This document shows, one piece after another, positions 7,345-16,007 of a DNA stretch of 49,949 nucleotides. The translations under genes and the position numbers were made by a program. Below the pieces are notes generated by a model. That model did no database searches, was not told the DNA's origin, and worked only from the letters and a program-made list of their open reading frames with translations. This DNA comes from Rikenellaceae bacterium. GTDB taxonomy: Bacteria > Bacteroidota > Bacteroidia > Bacteroidales > Rikenellaceae. Numbering within the stretch: the stretch's first letter is position 1; every line of letters begins with the position of its first letter. The DNA is taken from assembly GCA_030529085.1 (NCBI GenBank), contig JAUMXM010000005.1:19144-69092 (forward strand), given 5' to 3'.

Positions 7345-9645
7345 TTATCGTCTCTTCGACTTCTCGACAATCTCGAGGCACTTCTCGAGGGTCAGCTCCT
7401 CGATTTTGGTACCCTTCGGCAGACGGTAGTTCTTACCCTTGTAGGCGATGTAGGCGCCATAGGGGCCCTGCTTCACCAACAGCTCTTTCTCCTCCTCGAA
7501 GGTGCGCAGCGGGGTGCGGGCGGCTGCAGCCGTAGCCTCTTTGGCGCGGATCAGCTCGACACAGCGCTCATAGCTGACCGTGTAGGGGTCGTCGCCCTTC
7601 TGCAGCGAGGTGAAAGACTTTCCGTGGCGTACATAGGCACCAAAGCGACCGATGCCTACGACCAGCTCCTCGCCATCGAGCTCACCCAACGTGCGGGGCA
7701 GGGCAAAGAGACCCAGCGCCTCCTCGAGGGTGATCGACTCGATGAGCTGACCCTTCTTGAGCGAGGCGAAGCGGCTCTTCTCACCTTCATCGCCCTCGAT
7801 CTCGACCATCGGACCATAGCGGCCGATGCGGGCACGTACGATGTGGCCCGAGGCGGGGTCGATACCCAGCTCGCGCACCTGGCTCGTGCGGTCGGTCTGT
7901 GTGCCGATGGCCTCATCAACCATCTTGTGGAAGGGGGTGTAGAAGTCACCAATCATCTTCGACCAGGTGATCTCGCCCTCGGCTACGCGGTCAAACTCCT
8001 TCTCGACCGAGGCGGTGAAGTTGTAGTCGAGAATCGAGCCGAACTGCACCTCCAGGTAGTCGTTTACGAGCATACCGATGTCGGTCGGCGAGAGGCGGTT
8101 GCGCTCCTTGCCAACACTTTCGCTCATCTGCTTCGAGGTGAGCTTCTCGCCCGTGAGGGTCAGCTGCAGGAAGTTGCGCTTATGGCTTTCGCGGTTCTGC
8201 TTCTCGACATAGCCGCGGTTGATAATCGTGGTGATGGTGGGGGCGTAGGTCGAAGGACGACCGATACCCAGCTCCTCGAGGCGCTTGACGAGCGAGGCCT
8301 CGTTGTAGCGTGCCGGTGCCATCGTGAAGCGCTCGGTGGCGGTGATGTTCTTCGCCTTCAGCTCATCGCCGGCTGCGAGTTTCGGCAGCAGACCTTCGCC
8401 CTGCTCGGCGGTCTGATCGTCGTCGGTCGACTCCGAGTAGAGCTTCAGGAAGCCGTCGAAGCGAATCACCTCGCCCTGGGCTATAAATTGATACTCCGAA
8501 CCACCGATCTCGATCGTGATTGTGGTGCGATCCAGCTCGGCAGGTACCATCTGCGAAGCGACCGTGCGCTTCCAGATCAGGTCGTAGAGACGCTTCTCGG
8601 CCGTCGATCCCTCGATGGCCTGGCGGTCGATGTACGAGGGGCGGATCGCCTCGTGGGCCTCCTGAGCACCCTTCGATTTGGTCTTGTAGTTGAACCAGCG
8701 GTGGTACTCCTCACCGAAGTGCTTCGTCACCTCCTCCTTGCACTGGGCCAAGGCCTGCACGGCGAGGTTCACCGAGTCGGTACGCATGTAGGTGATCAAA
8801 CCCTGCTCGTAGAGGTGCTGTGCGACAGACATCGTCTGCGAGACACTCATGCCGAGCTTGCGACCTGCCTCCTGTTGCAGGGTCGAGGTGGTGAAGGGGG
8901 GCGCGGGGTAGCGCTGGGCAGGTTTCTCCTCGCTCTTGATGACGCGGAACGAGGCACCCTTGCAGGAGTTGAGGAAGGCCTCGGCCTCCTCAGCCGTATC
9001 GAAACGCTTCGAGAGTTCGGCGCGGAAGATGCTCTTCTCGGGGTCGTTCGGAGCGTAGAATTGGGCCACGACGCGGAAATAGGGGGTCGAGCGGAAGGCG
9101 ATGATCTCGCGCTCGCGCTCTACGATCAGACGCACGGCTACCGACTGCACGCGGCCGGCCGAGAGCGACGGACGCACCTTTTTCCAAAGTACGGGCGAGA
9201 GCTCGAAACCTACCAGGCGGTCCAACACGCGGCGAGCCTGCTGGGCATTCACGAGGTTCATATCGACCGTGCGGGGCTGTTCGATAGCCTCCAAAATAGC
9301 CTTCTTCGTAATCTCATGGAAGACGATGCGTTTCGTCTTGTCGACCGGGAGACCCAACACTTCGGTCAGGTGCCATGCGATGGCCTCTCCTTCGCGGTCT
9401 TCATCGGATGCGAGCCACACGGTCTTATCCTTCGAGAGTTTCGCCAATTCGGCTACCACCTTTTTCTTGTCGGTCGGAATTTCGTAGATGGGCATGAAAC
9501 CATCTTCGACACGGATGCCCAAATCCTTCTTGGCCAAGTCTCGAATGTGACCAAAGCTCGAGCGTACCATGAAATCCTTACCGAGGAATTTTTCGATGGT
9601 TTTTGCTTTGGCCGGAGACTCGACAATTACTAAATTTTCCTGCAT
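7345..9645 (-). CDS. topA: DNA topoisomerase I
   Basis: Type IA topoisomerase that relaxes negative supercoils through a 5'-phosphotyrosine intermediate. The 766-residue product opens with the TOPRIM motif VIVESPAKAKTIEKFLG (Glu9) and the acidic motif ASDEDREGEAIAWHL (Asp81, Asp83, Glu85). The active-site tyrosine is Tyr286 in GLITYMRTDSVNL. The C-terminal part from about residue 590 carries topoisomerase C-terminal repeats (for example GIGRFGAYVRHG and KQGPYGAYIAYKGKNY) and no Cys4 zinc ribbons, unlike E. coli TopA. It is preceded by the terminator of the upstream DUF4270 gene, so it probably has its own promoter, which I could not place. Confidence 0.97.
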   Translation of the reverse strand: MQENLVIVESPAKAKTIEKFLGKDFMVRSSFGHIRDLAKKDLGIRVEDGFMPIYEIPTDKKKVVAELAKLSKDKTVWLASDEDREGEAIAWHLTEVLGLPVDKTKRIVFHEITKKAILEAIEQPRTVDMNLVNAQQARRVLDRLVGFELSPVLWKKVRPSLSAGRVQSVAVRLIVEREREIIAFRSTPYFRVVAQFYAPNDPEKSIFRAELSKRFDTAEEAEAFLNSCKGASFRVIKSEEKPAQRYPAPPFTTSTLQQEAGRKLGMSVSQTMSVAQHLYEQGLITYMRTDSVNLAVQALAQCKEEVTKHFGEEYHRWFNYKTKSKGAQEAHEAIRPSYIDRQAIEGSTAEKRLYDLIWKRTVASQMVPAELDRTTITIEIGGSEYQFIAQGEVIRFDGFLKLYSESTDDDQTAEQGEGLLPKLAAGDELKAKNITATERFTMAPARYNEASLVKRLEELGIGRPSTYAPTITTIINRGYVEKQNRESHKRNFLQLTLTGEKLTSKQMSESVGKERNRLSPTDIGMLVNDYLEVQFGSILDYNFTASVEKEFDRVAEGEITWSKMIGDFYTPFHKMVDEAIGTQTDRTSQVRELGIDPASGHIVRARIGRYGPMVEIEGDEGEKSRFASLKKGQLIESITLEEALGLFALPRTLGELDGEELVVGIGRFGAYVRHGKSFTSLQKGDDPYTVSYERCVELIRAKEATAAAARTPLRTFEEEKELLVKQGPYGAYIAYKGKNYRLPKGTKIEELTLEKCLEIVEKSKRR

Positions 9646-9689
9646 AACAGTGCTTTATACTTCGCTTTGTGGCCACCGCGCGGGTGGCA

Positions 9690-9732
9690 AGTTATTAAAA
9701 CACGAAAACCCAAGTCCGGGACTTAGGTTTCG
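9690..9732 (-). terminator. Probable terminator after the DUF4270 gene
   Basis: On the minus strand CGAAACCTAAGT pairs with ACTTGGGTTTTCG (9704-9732, imperfect stem, five-base loop), followed by a T-rich tail TTTTCGTGTTTTAAT. It lies 22 bases past the stop of the DUF4270 gene. A second GC hairpin, GCCACC/GGTGGC at 9672-9688, follows but has no T tract. Confidence 0.65.
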
Positions 9733-9754
9733 CCTTTGGCTCTTTTTCAGACTC

Positions 9755-11377
9755 TTAACGAATCATGTTGTAGGTAAACTCCATGCGTATCGGAGCAGTC
9801 AGCTCCTCATCGCTATCGTTGTTGGCGCCTTGTAGGAAACTTACCTCCTGTGTGTAGGCGCTGTAGGCTTCGGGACCCAGGTAGATCGTGCGTCCGGAGA
9901 TGTTGTCCAGGTTCACCGCTCGACCCTCCTCTTGTGCCGTGCTCTTTTCGTTGCGGTAGGCGTTCCACAAGAGCTGCATGTAGCCCGTGATGTTCATCGT
10001 GTAGCAGCCCCAGCTGCGGTTGATGTAGCCACCGTAGTCGAGCGTGCTGCTGTACTGCTGCTCGTAGGCGTAGGCGTAGTCCGAGACGGCGTTCAACTTC
10101 TTGTAGTCGAGGTAGAGACCCAGGCGCGACTGCGACTCGTCCATCTCCTCGATGAGCGAATCGTATTGGGTACCCATCTCGGGACCGATCGAGAGGTAGT
10201 CGTAGATGCTCGAGGGGAGGTAGAAGTAGATCATGGCCTGCGAGAAGGCGATCGTCGAGAACTCCTTACCCGATGCCGCCTTTTCGTCGGCGATAATCTT
10301 ATCCAGGGCGTCGAAGAACTCCTGCGTGAAGCTGAGCTCCGAAATAACGCCACCCATGCCCTCGATGATGATCTCCGAGCGCTCCTCACGCTCCTGGTTC
10401 GTTTCGTTTATAGCCGCTATGTCGAGCTGCAACGAGCCCTCCGAGTAGTCGTGCTTGATCGAGTTGATCGAGATGTTCGAGTTGTAGCCGTATCCATCGA
10501 TAAAGTAGAAGACCATGCCGACCGTATCCTGGATCAGCGAGGGATCCTCCTTGCGGCGGTTACGTCCATAGATCGAAAGACCCGAGCTCTCGAGCGAAGT
10601 GGAGTAGATGGCACCTTCGCCTTCGGGGTTCTCCATGGATTTGATGTAGAGACCCTTGAACTCCTTGAGCCAATATTCGATCGAGTCGGTCGAATAGATC
10701 GAGTAGTCGCCCTTGTAGTTGCCCTTCTTGAGGAAGAGGCGGTCGATGTAGTCGTAGCCGGCCTCGGTGGGGTTCAGCGTAACGGCCGTTGTTGCGGGGC
10801 CTTTATCGCCACCCAGCTCGAAGGTGAAGAGGGGCTCATCGGCCACAACGCCTGCCTCCTCGGGGTCGAAGCGCAGGTAGAAGGTGGTATCGATCTGTCC
10901 ATCTTTGTCCTTGCCGCTGAGCTCCAGGTAGTCGTTCGAGATCACCTCGTAGACACCAAATTTTTGGGTGATTGTTGTGTCACCGCCCCACGTATTGATC
11001 GAAAGTATGAGCTGCGCCGAGTCGAAGATAGGCATGTAGCCAAAGTAACCCGAATCGACCAGGTAGTGGTTTGTGAACTGCGACATGAAGGCGGCCGAAC
11101 GGCGACCCAGTCGCTCCTCTTTCGACGAGCCAAAATATCCATACGAGATGTTTGAGCTGATGATCGAGTCGGTCTGGTAGAGACGTGTCTCGACATAGCG
11201 ACGGGGATTCAGTCCCTCGAGCGTCAGATAACCGGCCTTCATCTGTTGGTTCTCCGGCACGAGGTTCGAGCCGAGCGTATAGTCCGTTACCACCTCGCAG
11301 GCGGTCATCATCGGCAGGGCGAGGATGAGGGCGAGCACCAGGCGACGGAACGATAGGCTTCGCTTATTTAATTTCAT
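9755..11377 (-). CDS. DUF4270 family outer-envelope lipoprotein
   Basis: A 540-residue Bacteroidota-specific protein of the DUF4270 type with no known biochemical role. It starts with a lipoprotein signal peptide ending in the lipobox MMTAC, giving lipid-modified Cys27. The body is rich in beta-strand-like stretches and aromatic residues (YLDYKKLNAVSDYAYAYEQQ, GGYINRSWGCYTMNITGYM). I chose ATG 11377; ATG 11380 adds one residue. A longer open frame upstream has no signal-peptide logic and lies inside the preceding gene, so I rejected it. The start overlaps the end of the glycogen-synthase-like gene by 14 bases, which suggests translational coupling. The C-terminus (PIRMEFTYNMIR) resembles the terminal strand of exported envelope proteins, but this is weak. 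Confidence 0.8.
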   Translation of the reverse strand: MKLNKRSLSFRRLVLALILALPMMTACEVVTDYTLGSNLVPENQQMKAGYLTLEGLNPRRYVETRLYQTDSIISSNISYGYFGSSKEERLGRRSAAFMSQFTNHYLVDSGYFGYMPIFDSAQLILSINTWGGDTTITQKFGVYEVISNDYLELSGKDKDGQIDTTFYLRFDPEEAGVVADEPLFTFELGGDKGPATTAVTLNPTEAGYDYIDRLFLKKGNYKGDYSIYSTDSIEYWLKEFKGLYIKSMENPEGEGAIYSTSLESSGLSIYGRNRRKEDPSLIQDTVGMVFYFIDGYGYNSNISINSIKHDYSEGSLQLDIAAINETNQEREERSEIIIEGMGGVISELSFTQEFFDALDKIIADEKAASGKEFSTIAFSQAMIYFYLPSSIYDYLSIGPEMGTQYDSLIEEMDESQSRLGLYLDYKKLNAVSDYAYAYEQQYSSTLDYGGYINRSWGCYTMNITGYMQLLWNAYRNEKSTAQEEGRAVNLDNISGRTIYLGPEAYSAYTQEVSFLQGANNDSDEELTAPIRMEFTYNMIR

Positions 11378-12173
11378 CATAGAATCGGTTGTAATTGTCG
11401 AAAAAGTCAGCTTCGTCGGCCGATTGGTAGGCGAGCGTAGGCTTTCCGCTTTGGCGGACAATCTCCAAGACCTCCTCCGAGATCTGGTTCGAGGCCAATA
11501 CGACGCCGTCGGCATAATCAAGAACGAAGCGACAGAGATTTTCGTATGAAGGATCCTGTAAAATCTCCAGATTTTTATCCGTGACACCCTCACCGGCAAT
11601 CTTCGAGGCAAAAGCGGGATCCAGTTTACCCGGGATCTCATCGCCGTAGAGCGATACGACTACCTTCACATCGCGGAAGATGGGGTCGTCGGCAAAGATA
11701 CGCTTCAGGTAGACGGGGCCTACGGCCGAGAACCAGCCGTGGCAGTGTACGACCGTCGGAGCCCAGCGCAACTTCTTGACCGTCTCGAGTACGCCGCGCG
11801 CAAAGAAGATGGCGCGTTCGTCGTTATCGGCAAAGCCCTCGCCCGTTTCGGGGTCGATGAGCACCGCTTTGCGAGCGAAGTAATCGTCGTTGTCGATGAA
11901 GTAGATCTGTACGCGTGCCGAGGGGATCGAAGCCACCTTGATGATGAGCTGGTGGTCGTTGTCGTCGATAATCAGATTCATACCCGAGAGACGAATCACT
12001 TCGTGCAGCTGGTGGCGTCGTTCGTTGATGCAGCCATAGCGGGGCATGAAGGTGCGAATCTCATTGCCACGCTCCTGCATCGCCTGTGCCAATTGTCGAC
12101 ACAGCGTGGAACTCTCCGTCTCGGGAAGATACGGAGTAATCTCCTGACACATATACAGAATCTTGTTTGCCAT
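11364..12173 (-). CDS. Short glycogen/starch synthase-like protein (N-terminal GT5 half)
   Basis: A 269-residue protein that resembles only the N-terminal Rossmann-like half of ADP-glucose glycogen synthases (GT5), about half the roughly 480 residues of GlgA. Visible landmarks are ILYMCQEITPYLPE at the N-terminus, the LAQAMQERGNEIRTFMPRYG segment, and WAPTVVHCHGWFSAVGPVYL, which aligns with the PDVVHAHDWH region. The nucleotide-sugar-binding KxGG motif of GlgA is replaced by PETESS, and the C-terminal half that binds ADP-glucose is absent. A canonical synthase activity is therefore doubtful. Bacteroidales carry such short proteins widely. It is followed, with overlap, by a DUF4270 lipoprotein gene, and that pairing may hint at an envelope-linked role (inference). 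Confidence 0.8.
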   Translation of the reverse strand: MANKILYMCQEITPYLPETESSTLCRQLAQAMQERGNEIRTFMPRYGCINERRHQLHEVIRLSGMNLIIDDNDHQLIIKVASIPSARVQIYFIDNDDYFARKAVLIDPETGEGFADNDERAIFFARGVLETVKKLRWAPTVVHCHGWFSAVGPVYLKRIFADDPIFRDVKVVVSLYGDEIPGKLDPAFASKIAGEGVTDKNLEILQDPSYENLCRFVLDYADGVVLASNQISEEVLEIVRQSGKPTLAYQSADEADFFDNYNRFYDEIK

Positions 12174-12193
12174 AACTTAGCTCTTTTCTTTTG

Positions 12194-12201
12194 CAAAGAT
12201 A
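12194..12201 (-). promoter_or_regulatory. -7 promoter element (TATCTTTG) for the glycogen-synthase-like operon
   Basis: The minus strand reads TATCTTTG, a match to the Bacteroidota -7 consensus TAnnTTTG, about 20 bases upstream of the ATG at 12173. No good TTTG is visible 19-21 bases further upstream; that region is T-rich instead. Confidence 0.5.
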
Positions 12202-12285
12202 GTGAAAAAAAACGGAAAAAAGTGCTTTCTCGCACCTCGGTTACCGGCTTTTACGGCCTACGAAGCGCGAAAAGGAGAACTTTTT

Positions 12286-13332
12286 TTATAAAATCAGCAT
12301 TGCGTCACCGTAGGTGCCGAAACGATACCCCTCCTTGTTGGCCTCCTCATAGGCCTGCATCACCAGGTCGTAACCGCCAAAGGCGGCGACCATCATCAGC
12401 TGCGTCGAGTAGGGGAGGTGAAAGTTCGAAACCATGGCGTCGGCTACGCTGAACTCGTAGGGCGCAAAGATGAACTTGTTGGTCCAGCCTTCGTCGGCCT
12501 TGATCGAGCCACCGGTCGAAACCACCGTCTCGAGCGTGCGCATCACGGTCGTGCCGACAGCCAGCACGCGCTGGTTGTTGCGCTTGGCCTCGTTGACAGC
12601 TGCGGCCGTCTCGGGGGTGACAAAGTACTGCTCGGAATCCATCTTATGCTTCGAGAGATCCTCGACATCGACCGTGCGGAAGTTGCCCAGGCCGACATGA
12701 AGCGTCAAGAAGGTGCTGTCGACGCCCTTGATCTCCATGCGCTTCAAGAGGTGCTTCGAGAAGTGCATGCCGGCCGTCGGAGCGGCTACGGCGCCCTCTT
12801 TGGCGGCAAAGATTGTCTGATAGCGCTCGGTATCCTCCGGCTCTACCTTCTCGCGGATCCAGCGGGGCAGCGGGGTCTCGCCCAGGGCGAAGAGGGCCTC
12901 TTTGAACTCCTCGTACGAGCCGTCGAAGAGGAAGCGCAACGTGCGGCCGCGCGAGGTGGTGTTGTCGATCACCTCGGCCACCAGCAGGTCGTCGTCGCCG
13001 AAGTAGAGTTTGTTGCCGATGCGGATCTTGCGGGCCGGATCGACCAGCACATCCCACAGGCGCAGCTCGCGATTCAGCTCGCGGAGCAGGAAGATTTCGA
13101 TCTCGGCGCCCGTCTTCTCCTTGTTGCCGTAGAGGCGTGCGGGGAAGACCTTCGTGTCGTTGAACACGAAGAGATCCTTCTCGTCAAAATACTCCAAGAT
13201 GTCCTTGAAGAGACGGTGCTCGATCTGACCCGTAGAACGATGAACGACCATCAGCCTCGAATCGTCGCGGTTGATGGTCGGGTATTGCGCCATGTTGGGC
13301 GCAAAATCATAACCGTATTGCGAAAGTTTCAT
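12286..13332 (-). CDS. queA: tRNA preQ1(34) S-adenosylmethionine ribosyltransferase-isomerase
   Basis: QueA transfers and isomerises the ribosyl part of SAM onto preQ1 in tRNA anticodons to form epoxyqueuosine. The 348-residue product has the expected length and motifs: [18 protein letters not shown] at the start, [17 protein letters not shown] around residue 53, [10 protein letters not shown] around residue 187, [11 protein letters not shown] around 212, and [14 protein letters not shown] near the end. I chose ATG 13332 because [12 protein letters not shown] matches the family N-terminus; an in-frame upstream ATG at 13380 would add 16 unrelated residues. The gene lies 54 bases after truB and is probably the last gene of the ROK-uppP-truB-queA operon. 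Confidence 0.95.
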   Translation of the reverse strand: MKLSQYGYDFAPNMAQYPTINRDDSRLMVVHRSTGQIEHRLFKDILEYFDEKDLFVFNDTKVFPARLYGNKEKTGAEIEIFLLRELNRELRLWDVLVDPARKIRIGNKLYFGDDDLLVAEVIDNTTSRGRTLRFLFDGSYEEFKEALFALGETPLPRWIREKVEPEDTERYQTIFAAKEGAVAAPTAGMHFSKHLLKRMEIKGVDSTFLTLHVGLGNFRTVDVEDLSKHKMDSEQYFVTPETAAAVNEAKRNNQRVLAVGTTVMRTLETVVSTGGSIKADEGWTNKFIFAPYEFSVADAMVSNFHLPYSTQLMMVAAFGGYDLVMQAYEEANKEGYRFGTYGDAMLIL

Positions 13333-13386
13333 AGTAAACCTTTGAGTTTTTGAGTTAAAACAATCAAAGACTATACGCAAAAACGG

Positions 13387-14103
13387 CTAATTTGTTTCAA
13401 GTTCTTGTAATTTTTTTAGAAAATCCTCCAAATTCCACCCCTTTTCGGCCGTGAAGCCGCCGCTTCGGGTGCGACGCAGGGCCGTAAGGTGGGCGCCACT
13501 CTCGAGTGCCGTGCCGATTTCGTGGGCCAGCGAGCGGATGTAAGTGCCTCGGCTGCAGCGTACGCGGAGCGAGAGGTGGGGGAGCGAACAATCGGTCACC
13601 TCCATCTCGTAGATGTTGATCAGCGACTGCTTCAACTCGACCGTCTCGCCGGCGCGGGCAATCTCGTAGGCGCGCAACCCCTCGACCTTTTTGGCCGAGT
13701 AGAGGGGCGGCGATTGGAGGCGTTCGCCCGTGAGGCTTTCGAGTGCCTTATCGATGCCTTCGCGTGTGATATGGCGCCAGGGGTAGGTGTGGTCGACGGT
13801 GTGTTCGCGGTCGTAGCTCGGGGTCGAGGCGCCGAGGCGCAACGTCGTGGTGTACTCCTTCTCCTCGGCCTGGAGGGCATCCACGCGCTTTGTGGCACGT
13901 CCGATGCAGACCAGCAGCACACCCGTAGCCAGGGGATCGAGCGTACCGGCATGGCCGATCTTGATTTTGCGGTAGCCACAGCGGCGCAGCGCATATTTGA
14001 TCTTACGCACCACGTCGGCCGAGGTCCAATAGAGGGGTTTATCGATGACGGCTACGTAGCCCTCCTCGAAGTTGATTCCCTTGAGTTCGTTCTCTTGTGT
14101 CAT
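13387..14103 (-). CDS. truB: tRNA pseudouridine(55) synthase
   Basis: Makes pseudouridine 55 in the T-loop of tRNAs. The 238-residue product has the catalytic-aspartate motif GHAGTLDPLATGVL (Asp56), the N-terminal DKPLYWTSADVVRKIK motif, and the RVRCSRGTYIRSLAHEIG motif around residue 175. Its length suits the TruB form lacking a large PUA extension. ATG 14103 is chosen, four bases after the uppP stop; an upstream in-frame ATG at 14136 would overlap uppP and adds residues not typical of the family. The tight spacing shows cotranscription with uppP. Confidence 0.95.
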   Translation of the reverse strand: MTQENELKGINFEEGYVAVIDKPLYWTSADVVRKIKYALRRCGYRKIKIGHAGTLDPLATGVLLVCIGRATKRVDALQAEEKEYTTTLRLGASTPSYDREHTVDHTYPWRHITREGIDKALESLTGERLQSPPLYSAKKVEGLRAYEIARAGETVELKQSLINIYEMEVTDCSLPHLSLRVRCSRGTYIRSLAHEIGTALESGAHLTALRRTRSGGFTAEKGWNLEDFLKKLQELETN

Positions 14104-14107
14104 CTGT

Positions 14108-14890
14108 TTAGAGCGAAGCGAAAAGACAAACAGCACCTACGATGGCGCAGTAGAGGGCAAACCAGATGAGCTTGCCGCGCTTGACAACCTCGATCATGAA
14201 CTTGCAGGCCAGGGCACCCGATACGAAAGCGGCCAGGAAGCCGGCCACCAATACGGGGGTCTCGACCGACATGGCGGCCATCTCGCCCGAGAGAATATCG
14301 AGTAACATCTTGCCCAGGATCACGGGGATAACCATGATAAAGGAGAAGTTGGCCACCGACGACTTCTCGTCACCGAGCAGCAGACCCGTGGCGATGGTCG
14401 AGCCCGAGCGCGAGAGGCCGGGCATCGTGGCAGCGGCTTGGGCAATACCGATAATCAGGGCGTCGCGGTAGGAGATCTGCTCCTTTTTGCGCGGCTTGGC
14501 GTAGTAGGCGAAGCTCAAGAGGGCGGCCGTGAGGAGCAACATCAGCCCCACGAACCAGAGCGAAGCAAAGAGGGCCTCGATTTGGTCGGCAAAGAGTACA
14601 CCGACGATACCTGCCGGAATCATCGAGAGGAGCACCTTGAGGATATAGCACTGCTCGTCGTTGAAGGTGCGCGAGAAGGCCCCTTGCAGGATGCGCCACA
14701 ATTCGCGCCACAGCACGAGGATTGTCGAGAGCACGGTGGCGGCGTGGAGTGTTACATCGAAGGTGATGTTGTTCTCCAGCTCGACGCCCAGCAGCTCCTT
14801 GGCGATTTGCAGGTGACCGCTCGACGAGACGGGCAGAAATTCGGTGATGCCCTGCACGATGCCGAGCAGGATAGCTTCTAACAGATCCAT
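14108..14890 (-). CDS. uppP: Undecaprenyl-diphosphatase
   Basis: Integral membrane phosphatase (BacA/UppP) that regenerates the undecaprenyl phosphate carrier for peptidoglycan and other envelope polymers, and is linked to bacitracin resistance. The 260-residue polytopic protein carries both conserved motifs: GIVQGITEFLPVSSSGH (Glu17, His26) and MPGLSRSGSTIATGLLLG around residue 155. Hydrophobic helices are spread along the chain. It begins three bases after the ROK kinase stop and is followed after four bases by truB, so the three genes form one transcription unit. Linkage of uppP to truB and queA is common in Bacteroidota. Confidence 0.96.
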   Translation of the reverse strand: MDLLEAILLGIVQGITEFLPVSSSGHLQIAKELLGVELENNITFDVTLHAATVLSTILVLWRELWRILQGAFSRTFNDEQCYILKVLLSMIPAGIVGVLFADQIEALFASLWFVGLMLLLTAALLSFAYYAKPRKKEQISYRDALIIGIAQAAATMPGLSRSGSTIATGLLLGDEKSSVANFSFIMVIPVILGKMLLDILSGEMAAMSVETPVLVAGFLAAFVSGALACKFMIEVVKRGKLIWFALYCAIVGAVCLFASL

Positions 14891-14893
14891 AGT

Positions 14894-15895
14894 TTACTTT
14901 TGCTGTTGCCAGATGAGAGCCGAGGCGCCCAGGATGGCGGCATTCTTGCCCTGGATGCCGCTCGGCAATAGTTTTACCTTGTTTTTGAAGGCGTACATCA
15001 TGTTCTCCTCCATGTAGTGCTGCGTAGGCTCGAAGATATGCTTGCCGGCCTTTGCCAGACCACCGAAGAGGAAAATCGCCTCGGGCGAGGTTACCGTCAC
15101 CACGTCGGCCAGGGCACGTCCCAGCATCTCACCCGTGTAGCGGAAGCACTCCTTGGCAATCGGGTCGCCCTCGTCGGCTGCTGCCGAGATCATTGCCGAG
15201 TCGAAGTCGGCGAAGGGAACATCGCGTAGCTTGCTCTTGTGGTTCATCGTCGCCATCAGGGCAAAGGCCGTACGCTTGATACCCGTGGCCGAGACGTAGG
15301 CCTCCAGGCACCCCTTGCGGCCACAGCCACACTCGCGACCACCACGCTCGACAATCACGTGGCCGAACTCGCCGGCAAAGCCGTCGTGGCCGTAGATCAT
15401 CTCGCCGTTGGCCACAAAGCCCGAGCCGAGACCCGTTCCGAGGGTGATCATCACAAAATCCTTCATCCCCTTGGCGTTGCCGTAGACCATCTCGCCGATG
15501 GTGGCGGCGTTGGCGTCGTTGGTGATGAGGACTTTGACTCCGTTGAACGATTTTGAGATATCGGTTGCGAGCGGGAAGAGGCGGCGATTTTCGTCGCGAT
15601 TCTCCTCGTCGGGGCGGAATTTCCACAGGTTGGCGGGCTTCTCGATCAGGCCCGAGTGGATGTTGGCGTTGGGGGCACCGATGCCGATGCCGACCAACTC
15701 ATACTCGAACGAGAGGCTCTCGGCCATCGTGTGCAGGGCGTTGCACAGATCCGCTACATAGGCGGTATAGTCCTCCAAAAGGGGGTATTTGCGGGTCGAA
15801 ATCACAGATTCGGCATAGAGCTCGCCCTGCTCGTCTACCATGCCAAAGGCGGTGTTGATGCCGCCGATATCGATGCCGATTGCCAGTTTTTTCAT
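14894..15895 (-). CDS. ROK family sugar kinase (glucokinase-like)
   Basis: A 333-residue ROK-family kinase, probably phosphorylating glucose or a related hexose with ATP. The N-terminus has the phosphate-binding motif IGIDIGGINTAFG. The catalytic aspartate lies in LITNDANAATIGEM (about residue 126), followed by the glycine-rich ITLGTGLGSGFV. The ROK signature with a zinc-binding Cys cluster, RECGCGRKGCLEAYVS, is near residue 185, preceded by GEFGHVIVERGG (zinc-ligand His). There is no N-terminal helix-turn-helix, so it is an enzyme rather than a ROK repressor. Exact sugar specificity cannot be told. It is the first gene of an operon with uppP, and a strong consensus promoter sits 33 bases upstream. 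Confidence 0.9.
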   Translation of the reverse strand: MKKLAIGIDIGGINTAFGMVDEQGELYAESVISTRKYPLLEDYTAYVADLCNALHTMAESLSFEYELVGIGIGAPNANIHSGLIEKPANLWKFRPDEENRDENRRLFPLATDISKSFNGVKVLITNDANAATIGEMVYGNAKGMKDFVMITLGTGLGSGFVANGEMIYGHDGFAGEFGHVIVERGGRECGCGRKGCLEAYVSATGIKRTAFALMATMNHKSKLRDVPFADFDSAMISAAADEGDPIAKECFRYTGEMLGRALADVVTVTSPEAIFLFGGLAKAGKHIFEPTQHYMEENMMYAFKNKVKLLPSGIQGKNAAILGASALIWQQQK

Positions 15896-15927
15896 CGTTA
15901 AATGCTTTTTGTATCAAATTCTGACAC

Positions 15928-15959
15928 CAAAGTTACGGCAAAATTCGGCAGTAACCAAA
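15928..15959 (-). promoter_or_regulatory. Bacteroidota-type promoter for ROK-uppP-truB-queA
   Basis: On the minus strand TTTG (15959-15956), a 20-base spacer and TAACTTTG (15935-15928) match the consensus TTTG-N19-21-TAnnTTTG. It faces away from the prenyl synthase gene, whose own -7 element lies only nine bases away on the other strand. Confidence 0.85.
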
Positions 15960-15967
15960 GTTTTTCT

Positions 15968-15975
15968 TATTTTTG
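15968..15975 (+). promoter_or_regulatory. Possible -7 element (TATTTTTG) for the prenyl synthase gene
   Basis: TATTTTTG fits TAnnTTTG and lies 32 bases before the ATG at 16008. Only a weak -33 candidate, TTCG at 15944-15947, is present with a 20-base spacer. Confidence 0.4.
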
Positions 15976-16007
15976 GGTCAGAATTAAACCCATAAACCCC
16001 AACGAGG

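Noticed and set aside
11380..11641. Longer start for the DUF4270 lipoprotein
   Set aside because: The extension lies entirely within the preceding gene in another frame and would bury the clear lipoprotein signal peptide.
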